Shown piece after piece: positions 33,213-41,479 of a stretch of 56,636 nt of DNA. The translations under genes were made by a program, and so were the position numbers. Below the pieces are notes generated by a model that worked only from the letters and a program-made list of their open reading frames with translations, did not search any database and was not told where the DNA came from. Positions within the stretch are counted from its first letter, which is position 1, and each line of letters starts with the position of its first letter. This DNA comes from DATIYF01 sp035517775 (GTDB lineage Bacteria > Acidobacteriota > Terriglobia > Terriglobales > Acidobacteriaceae): assembly GCA_035517775.1 (NCBI GenBank), contig DATIYF010000067.1:1-56636 (forward strand), written 5' to 3'.

Positions 33213-34781
33213 ATGACAGCGGAATCTCTCAGCCGCGAGCTGGAAGGATTTCTGGCCGGTGCGCGCGGCGCAGTTGTGCTCGAGGCCGGCGCGGTGCTGT
33301 TTGATCTGGCGCAGGCGAAGTACTCGATCTCCGGCGAGTACAACAAGTGCCTGCTGCATGTGTGGTCGGCGGAGCGCAACATCGTGCGGCGGGTGCTCGA
33401 TTTAGAGACCAAGAACGAGACGCTGCGGCTGGCGGTGCAGCGGCTGGGGCAGGCAAAGCCAACGAAGCTGGAAATTTGCCGCGAGCGCGACCGGCGCACT
33501 CCGAATGCGCGGCGGGCGGCCCGGCTGGCATATCAGCGAGCGCTGCAACACGTGCTGGAGCGGAAATTTGCCGGCTGGACGGTCACACAGCTGAGCACCA
33601 CCATGGATTTGGAGCACTCCTTTGGGCCGATTTACACGCGGGGCCTGCTGCGACAGGGACAGTCGGGATTCGCGGTGTTGGGGGTAAATGCCCAAGAAAC
33701 CCAGACTTCGATCGACGCGGCGCTGGCCTTCGGCATTCTTTGGCTCGAAGCCTGCCGCGTGGCGCACAGCGGCAAGCTGGTGGTGGAAGGGCTGAAGCTG
33801 TTTCTGCCGGTAGGATCTTCGGTGCTCACACGGGAGCGTATGGCGCATTTGCATTGCGGGGCGGCTAAGTGGGGGCTCTATGAGTTGAACGAGCGGGAAG
33901 ACAGTCTGGCGGAGGTTGACGTAGCTGACCGCGGCAATGTGCGCACGCGGCTGGTGCAGGCGGCGGATGAAGGCGCGGCGCGGGCGCGATTCTCGCAGCA
34001 GATCGCATATGTGCGCGGCCTGATGTTGGAGGCTGAAATTGCGGTGCTTTCGCCTGCGGAGATCGCCTTTCGGCGTTACGGACTGGAGTTTGCCCGGGCG
34101 CGGCTGGGGCAGGAGCCGGGATCATTCCGCAGCACGCCAGAGATTGTGTTTGGCGTGGGCGCGGAAGAAAAAATACTCTGCGAGAGGAGCGCTGATCAAT
34201 TCGCCGCTCTGGTGCGAAGCATTGGCGGGGTACGGCATGCGGAGGGGCCGCGCGACCATCCGTTGTGGCGGATGCATCCCGAGCGCTGGCTGGAATCGCA
34301 GGTGGTGAACAATGCCGCTGCGCTCGACGAGCGGCTTGATGCGCACTATGTCTATTCGCAGCTGCCGGCCTTTTCGGCCTCAGATCGCGCCATGATGGAT
34401 GTGCTGGCGCTTACGCGCGAAGGGCGGCTGGCAGTGGTCGAGTTGAAGGCCGAGGAAGACATTCATTTGCCGCTCCAGGGCCTGGATTACTGGTCGCGCG
34501 TGGCCTGGCACCATGAGCGCGGCGAGTTTCAGCGCTTCGGATACTTTCAGGGGCGTGAGCTGGCGGCGGCAGCGCCATTGCTGTTTCTGGTGGCGCCGGC
34601 GCTGCACGTGCATCCGCAGACCGACACGCTGCTGCGCTACATCTCGCCGCAGATCGAATGGATGCTGGTGGGAATTGACGAGCGTTGGCGGGAGCAGGTG
34701 CGGCCGATATTTCGCAAGCGGCCGGGCGTGCGGGCGTCTCACTCAGCGGGGAAAGGCCAGCCTCTGGGCAAAACGGGTTAG
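33213..34781 (+). CDS. Putative PD-(D/E)XK nuclease-fold protein
   Basis: 522 aa, no named family recognised. The C-terminal third has a restriction-nuclease-like core: a strand with D396 (AMMDVLALTREGRLAVVELK), the E410-L-K412 pair on the next strand, and then LPLQGLDYWSRV as a helix with glutamine. This D...ExK spacing fits PD-(D/E)XK enzymes. The N-terminal half contains a basic region (RERDRRTPNARRAARLAYQRA) that could bind nucleic acid. It lies 238 bp upstream of recG on the same strand, which fits a repair role, but this is inference. Confidence 0.55.
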   Translation: MTAESLSRELEGFLAGARGAVVLEAGAVLFDLAQAKYSISGEYNKCLLHVWSAERNIVRRVLDLETKNETLRLAVQRLGQAKPTKLEICRERDRRTPNARRAARLAYQRALQHVLERKFAGWTVTQLSTTMDLEHSFGPIYTRGLLRQGQSGFAVLGVNAQETQTSIDAALAFGILWLEACRVAHSGKLVVEGLKLFLPVGSSVLTRERMAHLHCGAAKWGLYELNEREDSLAEVDVADRGNVRTRLVQAADEGAARARFSQQIAYVRGLMLEAEIAVLSPAEIAFRRYGLEFARARLGQEPGSFRSTPEIVFGVGAEEKILCERSADQFAALVRSIGGVRHAEGPRDHPLWRMHPERWLESQVVNNAAALDERLDAHYVYSQLPAFSASDRAMMDVLALTREGRLAVVELKAEEDIHLPLQGLDYWSRVAWHHERGEFQRFGYFQGRELAAAAPLLFLVAPALHVHPQTDTLLRYISPQIEWMLVGIDERWREQVRPIFRKRPGVRASHSAGKGQPLGKTG

Positions 34782-34915
34782 GGGCTCAGCTCACCATGAA
34801 CGGAAACGAAAACTGCATGGCTTTGCAGGAGGCGGCTTTTGACAGTCTGAAATTACCTCTGGCAGAAAATGGCCTTGGGGCGCAAAAGCGGGAAGCGTAT
34901 TTTCCGCGGTCTAGA

Positions 34916-34935
34916 GGCACGAAGGAAGTCGTGCC
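34916..34935. repeat. GGCACGA/TCGTGCC hairpin repeat before recG
   Basis: GGCACGA-AGGAAG-TCGTGCC, a 7-bp inverted repeat, sits in the 238-bp gap between the nuclease-like gene and recG. No T-run follows. It resembles the dispersed palindromes of this window more than a terminator. Confidence 0.4.
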
Positions 34936-35019
34936 CTCCCCGATTTTGGCGGCTGGGCTTCTTCTTCCGTGGCGGCCTTGCAGCCATCGCTGCCGCCATG
35001 CTGCTAACATCCTCTCTGG

Positions 35020-37191
35020 ATGCTCGAACCAGCCACCCCCGTTCAATACGTCAAGGGCATAGGCCCGCGTCTGGCTGAGGTGCTGGCGGCGAAGGGCATT
35101 CAAACGGCCGACGACCTGCTGCACTATCTGCCATTCCGTTATGAAGACCGCCTGAACCCGCGCACCATCGCTGAGCTTCGCCCCGGCGAAATGTCAACGG
35201 TGATTGCGGAGGTGCGCAACTCGGGGCTGTTTCGCACCCGCCACAGGCCCATTTTTCAGATGACCGCCGGCCAGGGCCGCGCGCGCCTGCGCTGCATCTG
35301 GTTCAACGCGGCATACCTGCGCGACCGCTTTCAGCCGGGGCAACTGGTCGCGCTCTACGGCAAGGTGGAAGAAGACAGCTACAGCGGCGAACTTCAGTTA
35401 GTGCAGCCGCAGTTTGAGATTCTGGGAGATGCTTCCGGCGAGGAAGGCTCGGGGGACAAACGGGCCGCCTCGCTGGAAGTGGGGCGCATCGTGCCCATCT
35501 ATGAATCGGCGGGGAACGGCCGGCTCACCTCGCGCTGGTTCCGGCGGGTGATTCACGCCGCGCTGGAGAATCTGCCGCCGGAATTGGCCGACCCCATTCC
35601 TGCAGCCGTGCGCCGCCATCTCAGCCTCATCTCGCCGCGCGAGGCCATCAGGAAAGTTCACTGGCCGGAAGCGGGCGAGAGCTTGCAGGACCTGCAATCG
35701 TGGCGCACGCCGGCGCACATCCGGCTGATTTTTGAGGAGCTGTTTTTCATCGAGCTAGGCCTGGAATTGAAGCGCCGCCAGCAGAAGGCGCAAACCGGCA
35801 TCGCGTTTCGTTTGGATGAAACCGTGCGCTCAGCCATCAAGCGCATTCTGCCTTTTCATCCCACCGGCGCACAGAAGCGGGCGCTCAAAGAGATCGCAGG
35901 CGACATGGCGCAGTCCGCGCCCATGCGCCGCCTGCTGCAGGGCGACGTTGGCTCAGGCAAGACCCTGGTTGCCTTTGAGGCCGCCATCATCGCGATTGAA
36001 AACGGCTATCAGGTGGCGCTCATGGCCCCGACCGAAATCCTGGCCCAGCAGCATTATTTTTCGGCGCGCCGCATTCTGGAAAACGCCGGCTACCGCGTAG
36101 TGCTGCTCACCGGCTCGCTGGAAGACGAGCGCAAGCGCGAGATTCGCCGCCACATCTCGCAGGGCAACGCCCAGCTGGTAATCGGGACCCACGCCCTGAT
36201 CGAGCAGAAGGTCGAGTTCGCGCGGCTTGGGCTGGTGATTGTGGATGAGCAGCACCGCTTCGGGGTTCTGCAGCGGTTCAAGCTCATGAACAAAAGCTCC
36301 GAGCCCGGCCCGGCGGGGGCGGCGGCCAGCCGTGCAGCTGAGCCTGACGTGCTGGTGATGACGGCAACGCCCATTCCGCGCACTCTCGCGCTCACTCTTT
36401 ACGGCGACCTTGACCTCAGCGTGCTTGATGAGATGCCGCCCGGCCGCGTGCCCATTATCACGCGCCGCGTTGGCGATGAGCGCGCCGAGAAGGTGTGGCA
36501 GTTCGTGCGCAAGCAGGTAGCTGCGGGGCATCAGGCTTACGCGGTCTATCCCGTGATCGAAGAAAATGAAGAGACCGAGCTCAAGGCCGCGATGAAGATG
36601 TACAAAGAGCTAAGCAAGCGCGTGTTTCCCGACCTGCGGGTGGGAGTGCTGCATGGCCGGCTCGATGCCGACCTGAAGGATCAGGTGATGCGGCTGTTCC
36701 AGAAGGGCGAGCTGGATATTCTGGTTTCGACCACCGTCATTGAAGTCGGTGTGGATGTAGCCAACGCTACGGTCATGGTGATCGAGCATGCGGAGCGTTT
36801 TGGGCTGGCGCAACTGCACCAGCTGCGCGGGCGCATTGGCCGGGGAGCAGCCAAGTCTTATTGCGTACTGATGACCGGCGGTAAGGTCTCCGAAGATGGC
36901 GAGCGCAGGCTGGATGCCCTGGTGCGCACCCATGATGGCTTTCAGATCGCTGAGCTCGACCTTGAACTGCGCGGTCCGGGCGAGTTTTTCGGTACGCGCC
37001 AGGCGGGGCTGCCAAACTTTCAGGTAGCGAACCTGATTCGCGACCGCCAGCTGCTGGAAGCGGCCAAGCTGGAGGCAGCGGCGGTTCTAAACGGCCCCAA
37101 CGAGGAGATTTCTGAGCCCGAGATCAACCGGGCCCTGCAACACATGCGCACCCGCTGGCAGAAGACCTACGGGCTGGTGGAAGTGGCCTAG
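35020..37191 (+). CDS. recG: ATP-dependent DNA helicase RecG
   Basis: Branch-migration helicase that remodels stalled forks and Holliday junctions. 723 aa. N-terminal VKGIGPRLAEVLAAKGI, wedge/OB domain (about 50-150), then SF2 motifs: Walker A GDVGSGKT at 308-315, DEQH at 409-412 in a VDEQHRFGV context, TATPIPRTLALT, ATVMVIEHAERFGLAQLHQLRGRIGRG, and the C-terminal TRQAGLPNF block. No apparent defect. It follows the nuclease-like gene in the same direction. Confidence 0.96.
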   Translation: MLEPATPVQYVKGIGPRLAEVLAAKGIQTADDLLHYLPFRYEDRLNPRTIAELRPGEMSTVIAEVRNSGLFRTRHRPIFQMTAGQGRARLRCIWFNAAYLRDRFQPGQLVALYGKVEEDSYSGELQLVQPQFEILGDASGEEGSGDKRAASLEVGRIVPIYESAGNGRLTSRWFRRVIHAALENLPPELADPIPAAVRRHLSLISPREAIRKVHWPEAGESLQDLQSWRTPAHIRLIFEELFFIELGLELKRRQQKAQTGIAFRLDETVRSAIKRILPFHPTGAQKRALKEIAGDMAQSAPMRRLLQGDVGSGKTLVAFEAAIIAIENGYQVALMAPTEILAQQHYFSARRILENAGYRVVLLTGSLEDERKREIRRHISQGNAQLVIGTHALIEQKVEFARLGLVIVDEQHRFGVLQRFKLMNKSSEPGPAGAAASRAAEPDVLVMTATPIPRTLALTLYGDLDLSVLDEMPPGRVPIITRRVGDERAEKVWQFVRKQVAAGHQAYAVYPVIEENEETELKAAMKMYKELSKRVFPDLRVGVLHGRLDADLKDQVMRLFQKGELDILVSTTVIEVGVDVANATVMVIEHAERFGLAQLHQLRGRIGRGAAKSYCVLMTGGKVSEDGERRLDALVRTHDGFQIAELDLELRGPGEFFGTRQAGLPNFQVANLIRDRQLLEAAKLEAAAVLNGPNEEISEPEINRALQHMRTRWQKTYGLVEVA

Positions 37192-37270
37192 GTAACCCTT
37201 ATTACTCTAGTCTTGCAGGTAACCTAAGTAACCTAGTCGCCAATTATGAGCAGGTCGTAACCTGTGGCTG

Positions 37271-38236
37271 ATGCCCGCCGGAGTACAGAAATATCCGCGC
37301 ACCAAAATGGTGCTTCCGCTGCGCGTGTGGGTGGATCGCTACGCCGACGACTCTGCCGCGCAGCTGGCCCATACTATTGACATCAGTGTCGCCGGCGGGC
37401 GGCTGGGCGGATTGCGTACCCAGCTGCATCCCGGGCAGACCGTTCTCTTGCAGCGCGGGCAGCAACGAGCACCGTTTCGCGTGGTCTGGAACCGGGAGCT
37501 CGCGCCGAACGAGAACCAGGCGGGAGTAGAGGCGCTCGAAGCGGGCAAGAACCTGTGGGGCGTGGAACTGCCACAGCAGGTGGTCGCTTCCCGCACCGGA
37601 TGGCGCACTTATGCCGCCAGCGCCACGGTGAGTGCCGGGCCGGTTCCGGTGGCGGCGCGGCCGGCGCCGCGTGCGGAGCAAGTTCCCTGGACGGCGAAGC
37701 TTGGGCAGCTGGCGCACCGCGAGCGCGTGCGCTGGGGGCTGATTCTTGGCCTTTTGTTTCTGAGCGGAATTCTCAGCCTGTCGGTGTATCGGGCCATTAT
37801 GAGCGACGCGGGCAAGCCGGAAATTACCGCACCGGTGCCGGTCCCGCCTACGGCCGCTGAGCTCGCCCGCATGACGCCCAAACCGGTTGAGCTGCCGCTG
37901 GTGGCTGAAGTCACCACCTGGAGCGCGACGCCGGCGCCGCGCATCAGAATCGCCATGGCGCCGACTGAGCGTATGGTCTATCCGATTTCTCCGGATGGAG
38001 ACATCAGCGGGAGCGTGCGTCTGAAGATTCTGATCGCCGTGACTGGACGCATTAAGCAGATTCAAGTGCTGAGCGGCCCGACCTCGCTGGTGAGGGCCGC
38101 CGAGCAGGCGATCCAGGTGTGGCGCTACAAACCGCTGCGCTCCAAAGGCCAGGCCGCCGAGGCCGAGGCCAATGTGGTGGTGAATTTCCGCGGCTCGGAC
38201 GCGGTGTCAGTGGAGTTCCCGAGCAAGAGCAGGTAG
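37271..38236 (+). CDS. PilZ domain - transmembrane - TonB C-terminal fusion
   Basis: 321 aa. The N-terminal half looks like PilZ (RTKMVLPLRVWV, HTIDISVAGGRLGGL), a domain that often binds cyclic di-GMP, although the usual RxxxR is reduced. A single transmembrane helix follows (WGLILGLLFLSGILSL, about 157-172), then a Pro-rich linker and a TonB-like C-terminal domain (GDISGSVRLKILIAVTGRIK, VLSGPTSLVRAAEQAI, VWRYKPL). The arrangement would couple a cytoplasmic sensor to an outer-membrane partner. No exbB/exbD nearby. 79 bp after recG. Confidence 0.75.
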   Translation: MPAGVQKYPRTKMVLPLRVWVDRYADDSAAQLAHTIDISVAGGRLGGLRTQLHPGQTVLLQRGQQRAPFRVVWNRELAPNENQAGVEALEAGKNLWGVELPQQVVASRTGWRTYAASATVSAGPVPVAARPAPRAEQVPWTAKLGQLAHRERVRWGLILGLLFLSGILSLSVYRAIMSDAGKPEITAPVPVPPTAAELARMTPKPVELPLVAEVTTWSATPAPRIRIAMAPTERMVYPISPDGDISGSVRLKILIAVTGRIKQIQVLSGPTSLVRAAEQAIQVWRYKPLRSKGQAAEAEANVVVNFRGSDAVSVEFPSKSR

Positions 38237-38299
38237 CTTTAGATTCTGGGTTAGCGCGGATGGTCAACCCCTTCGACTCACACGTGTGAAGTAGGGGCC

Positions 38300-40162
38300 T
38301 TACGTCTTCAGCTTGATGCCCAGTTCCCTGAGTTGAGCCTCGCTTACCGGCGTGGGCGCATCTACCATCAAATCCACGGCGCGGGCAGTTTTCGGGAAGG
38401 GAATCACCTCGCGCAGGCTTTCGGCCCCCGCCAGAATCATCACAATCCGGTCGAGGCCGAGCGCGATGCCGCCGTGCGGAGGCGTACCGTACTCCAGAGC
38501 TTCGAGGAAAAACCCGAAGCGGGCACGGGCCTCGTCGTGGCTCATGCCCAGCGCCTGAAAAATCTTACTCTGAATGTCCTGGCGGTGAATACGAATGGAA
38601 CCTGAGCCCAATTCCGTTCCGTTCAAAACTACGTCGTAAGCCAGGGCGCGAATCTCGCCCAACGGCGATTTGGGGTCGTGCGCGGAATCAATATTTGCCT
38701 CCAGCTTCGCCATGTCTTCTTCATGCAGCGAGGTAAAAGGATGGTGCGCCGGGTTCCAGCGTTTCTCGTCGTTATCCCACTCGAACATGGGGAAGTCGGT
38801 GACCCAGAGAAAGCGGTAATCTTGGGCGACGTCGCCGGTCTTCTTGAAGGCGCCGTGCTTCTCGGCATACTTCTGCGCGAGGTCGAGACGCAGGAAGCCG
38901 CATTTCTCGCAGAAATGCTGCGCCGACTGCTCCATCACCGCGGGAATTTCCGGCTTGTTGAGGGCGCCGGCCAGCAGCCACAGGTCGTCGGGCGCGAGCT
39001 GAGCAAACTGCGCGATCTTTTCTGACAACGCCGGGAGGTCCTTGGCCAGCCGCTTGGGATCGCTGATTGGCTGCACAAAATTCGGCCCGCCCACGTGCTG
39101 ATACGCGCCGTAAGTTCCGATGGTCCGCCGCTCGGTCCCCGAGATGTCGCCTGCCTTCGGAATGCGGATGAGCAGAATCGGCAGCTCTTTGCGCATGCGG
39201 AGCTTCGCCGCCAGCTCTTCCACTTCTTCCCCGGTCAGCGCCTCGCGCACATCCACCATCGCGGGCAGGCGCAAGTCCGGCTTGTCGTTGCCATAGCGGC
39301 GGATGGCCTGGTCATAGCTCATGCGCGGAAACGAAGTCTGTATTGCCTGGCCCGCCGCTTGAAAGGCCGCTTTCAGAAATCCTTCCACCACCGCATACAC
39401 CTGTTCCGGCTGCGGGTAGGTCATCTCCAGATCAATTTGCGTGAACTCAGGCTGTCGGTCGGCGCGCAGGTCTTCATCGCGGAAGCAGCGCACGATCTGG
39501 TAATACTTGTCGAAACCCGAGATCATCAGAATCTGCTTAAACATCTGCGGCGATTGCGGCAGAGCGTAGAAACTACCTGGCTGCACGCGGCTGGGCACCA
39601 GATAATCGCGCGCGCCTTCGGGCGTGGAGCGCGTCATGAACGGCGTTTCAATCTCGAAAAACCCCTGCGCAGAAAGATAATCGCGAATCGCCTTTGAGAC
39701 TTTGTGGCGCATCTCGATGTTGAACTGCATGGCCTCACGGCGCAGATCAATGTAGCGGTACTTCAGCCGCATTTCTTCATTGGGCAGAACCGTATCGCCG
39801 GGCAGAAACGGCGGCAGCTTGGCCTCGTTCAGAATGCGGAGCTCATCCACCGCCAGCTCCACTTCGCCGGTCGGAATGTTCTTGTTGAAGGTCGCCGGGT
39901 CGCGCTGCTTGACCTTGCCGATCACGGCGATTACGTACTCATTCCGCAGCAGCCCGGCCTTCGCATGGGCAGCAGGGTTCAACTCCCGGTTGACGACCAC
40001 CTGGGTCACGCCTGTGCGGTCGCGCAGATCAATGAAGATCAGGCTACCCAGGTCGCGGCGGCGGTTCACCCAGCCCATGAGCACTGCGTTCTGGCCCGCG
40101 TCAGAAGAGCGCAGCGCGCCGCACATGTGACTTCGCTTCAGATCGCCGAGAAAATCGAGCAA
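38300..40162 (-). CDS. aspS: Aspartyl-tRNA synthetase
   Basis: Class II synthetase charging tRNA-Asp, 620 aa with the bacterial insertion domain. N-terminal OB fold (GWVNRRRDLGSLIFIDLRDR), FMTRSTPEGARDY (motif 2 region), RCFRDEDLRADRQPEFTQID, and the motif 3 block GIALGLDRIVMILAG. The leucine and GS in RRRDLGSLIFIDLRDR match the tRNA-Asp-specific (discriminating) E. coli type rather than the HGG type. The start is set at TTG 40162, giving LDFLGDLKRSHMCGALR; the open frame extends upstream to 40270 without similarity. Confidence 0.95.
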   Translation of the reverse strand: MLDFLGDLKRSHMCGALRSSDAGQNAVLMGWVNRRRDLGSLIFIDLRDRTGVTQVVVNRELNPAAHAKAGLLRNEYVIAVIGKVKQRDPATFNKNIPTGEVELAVDELRILNEAKLPPFLPGDTVLPNEEMRLKYRYIDLRREAMQFNIEMRHKVSKAIRDYLSAQGFFEIETPFMTRSTPEGARDYLVPSRVQPGSFYALPQSPQMFKQILMISGFDKYYQIVRCFRDEDLRADRQPEFTQIDLEMTYPQPEQVYAVVEGFLKAAFQAAGQAIQTSFPRMSYDQAIRRYGNDKPDLRLPAMVDVREALTGEEVEELAAKLRMRKELPILLIRIPKAGDISGTERRTIGTYGAYQHVGGPNFVQPISDPKRLAKDLPALSEKIAQFAQLAPDDLWLLAGALNKPEIPAVMEQSAQHFCEKCGFLRLDLAQKYAEKHGAFKKTGDVAQDYRFLWVTDFPMFEWDNDEKRWNPAHHPFTSLHEEDMAKLEANIDSAHDPKSPLGEIRALAYDVVLNGTELGSGSIRIHRQDIQSKIFQALGMSHDEARARFGFFLEALEYGTPPHGGIALGLDRIVMILAGAESLREVIPFPKTARAVDLMVDAPTPVSEAQLRELGIKLKT

Positions 40163-40250
40163 AGCTTCGCCTTTCAGCAGCAAATTGCAGGGAAAGCTGA
40201 ATCGAAGATTATAAACGGTGCCGCTGGCGGAAGCCGCACCGCGGATTCTT

Positions 40251-40330
40251 AACAGGACACCAAGGCACACTAAGGGATTCTTGAGCGCGGCGTTCCTTGG
40301 TGCGCCTTTTTGCCCTTGGTGGCTTAGAGG
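40251..40330. repeat. ACACCAAGG/CCTTGGTG repeat upstream of aspS
   Basis: AGGACACCAAGGCACACTAA, later CCTTGGTGCGCC and CCCTTGGTGGC form a degenerate inverted repeat (CACCAAGG with CCTTGGTG). It lies in the gap between aspS and the DUF1579 gene. Confidence 0.45.
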
Positions 40331-40352
40331 TTCGAGGCGTGCCCTGCCGCCT

Positions 40353-40883
40353 CTACTTCTTCGTCGCCTTGCCTTCCATCACCGTATTCCAGGTGGTGCC
40401 GTCAGGCGAAACCTCAAATTTGAAGCTGTAGGAGGTGGGCGAGAGCATGGTCAGGCTGTATTTGCCCTTCAGGGTTTGCCCACCCATCTTCTCGTCGCTG
40501 GTCCAGTTCCAGGTATCGCCTTCGAGCATACCGGTGGAATTTTCCGACTCGCCGGTGCTGGCGAAGGAGTGGTAGGTGTACATCTTGCCTTCGGTGTCAT
40601 ATCCCATAAAAGCTTTGGCGGTGCCATCGCCCATGGGAGTTTTGAACTCCTCGTGCGCCTCGAGGAAGAAGCCGCCCGGCATCCACTCGTCGGTTTCGCT
40701 GCCGGTAAACTTGCCGCCCGGCCCCATCGGACCCGGCTTCATCTCGCCTTCCATGGTCCAGGAGCCAACGAAATAATCGAGCTTCTTGACTTCGGGCCCA
40801 GGCTTGGGCATGGGCATCTGGCCAAATGCCGAAAGCGCGGCCAATACGAGCACAGGCAAAGCGGCGAATGCGACTCGCTTCAT
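40353..40883 (-). CDS. Exported DUF1579 protein
   Basis: 176 aa. A signal peptide (MKRVAFAALPVLVLAALSAFG) precedes a DUF1579-type beta-barrel-like domain: LDYFVGSWTMEGEMKPGPMG, TDEWMPGGFFLEAHEEF, MGYDTEGKMYTYHSF. Members are of unknown function and often periplasmic. AGGAGA precedes the ATG. Third in the minus-strand series hisS, SnoaL-like, DUF1579, aspS. Confidence 0.8.
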   Translation of the reverse strand: MKRVAFAALPVLVLAALSAFGQMPMPKPGPEVKKLDYFVGSWTMEGEMKPGPMGPGGKFTGSETDEWMPGGFFLEAHEEFKTPMGDGTAKAFMGYDTEGKMYTYHSFASTGESENSTGMLEGDTWNWTSDEKMGGQTLKGKYSLTMLSPTSYSFKFEVSPDGTTWNTVMEGKATKK

Positions 40884-40997
40884 GAATGATTTCTCCTGAA
40901 AAGTACGTGAGAAGACTCACGCCCCGATTGCGGGAGATGGTAGGCGCTGGCTGGAGGGAAGTCAACCGTGCCGTAAGGACAGACGGCCATGCCCGCG

Positions 40998-41465
40998 TCA
41001 GTCAATCGGCCGGAACGGCGTCGCCTGCAGGAACTTCAGCTTCCATACGTCATCTTCGCGCACCCACCATTGCGAGATGTGCTGGTAGCGCGGCGCCAGG
41101 CCGTCGTCGCCCTCAGGCTGGCTGACGATGCAGTCATAGGTCACCACCGCAGAGTCCTCCGTGACGATCAGAACGTGCAGGTTGTAAGGCTTATATTCAT
41201 GGAACTCCCCGTTCTGCACGGCCTCGAGCAGTTCGCTTGCGGGCTCGACGTGCCCGGCGCTTGAAACTTCTTCGAAATCTCCGGTGAGCGTGCGCCGCAG
41301 AAAGGCGGAGTCCTTATGCAACAGCGCCTGCACGAAGGCGTGGGAATTGGCAGTCAGTGTTTGCTCCATCGGATTGGCAGCCGGCGCTGGCGCCGGCGCC
41401 TGGGCGAAGGCACACGCAGGAAAAAACAGACTGATTACGCATGCAATCCACAGCAGAGTTTTCAT
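40998..41465 (-). CDS. Exported SnoaL/DUF4440-like protein
   Basis: 155 aa from ATG 41465 (AGGAG 5 bases upstream; a GTG two codons earlier is also possible). A signal peptide ends at about AFA-QAPAPAP and an NTF2-like cone fold follows (HAFVQALLHKDSAFLRRTLTGD, then YQHISQWWVREDDVWKLKFLQ). The fold serves as enzyme or binding scaffold and the function is unknown. It starts 14 bases after the hisS stop, so the two are probably co-transcribed. Confidence 0.75.
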   Translation of the reverse strand: MKTLLWIACVISLFFPACAFAQAPAPAPAANPMEQTLTANSHAFVQALLHKDSAFLRRTLTGDFEEVSSAGHVEPASELLEAVQNGEFHEYKPYNLHVLIVTEDSAVVTYDCIVSQPEGDDGLAPRYQHISQWWVREDDVWKLKFLQATPFRPID

Positions 41466-41479
41466 AGTCACTCCTGGCC

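Noticed and set aside
40163..40270. Upstream extension of aspS to an earlier start
   Set aside because: The extra 36 residues have no synthetase similarity and run into an intergenic repeat. TTG 40162 gives the family start.
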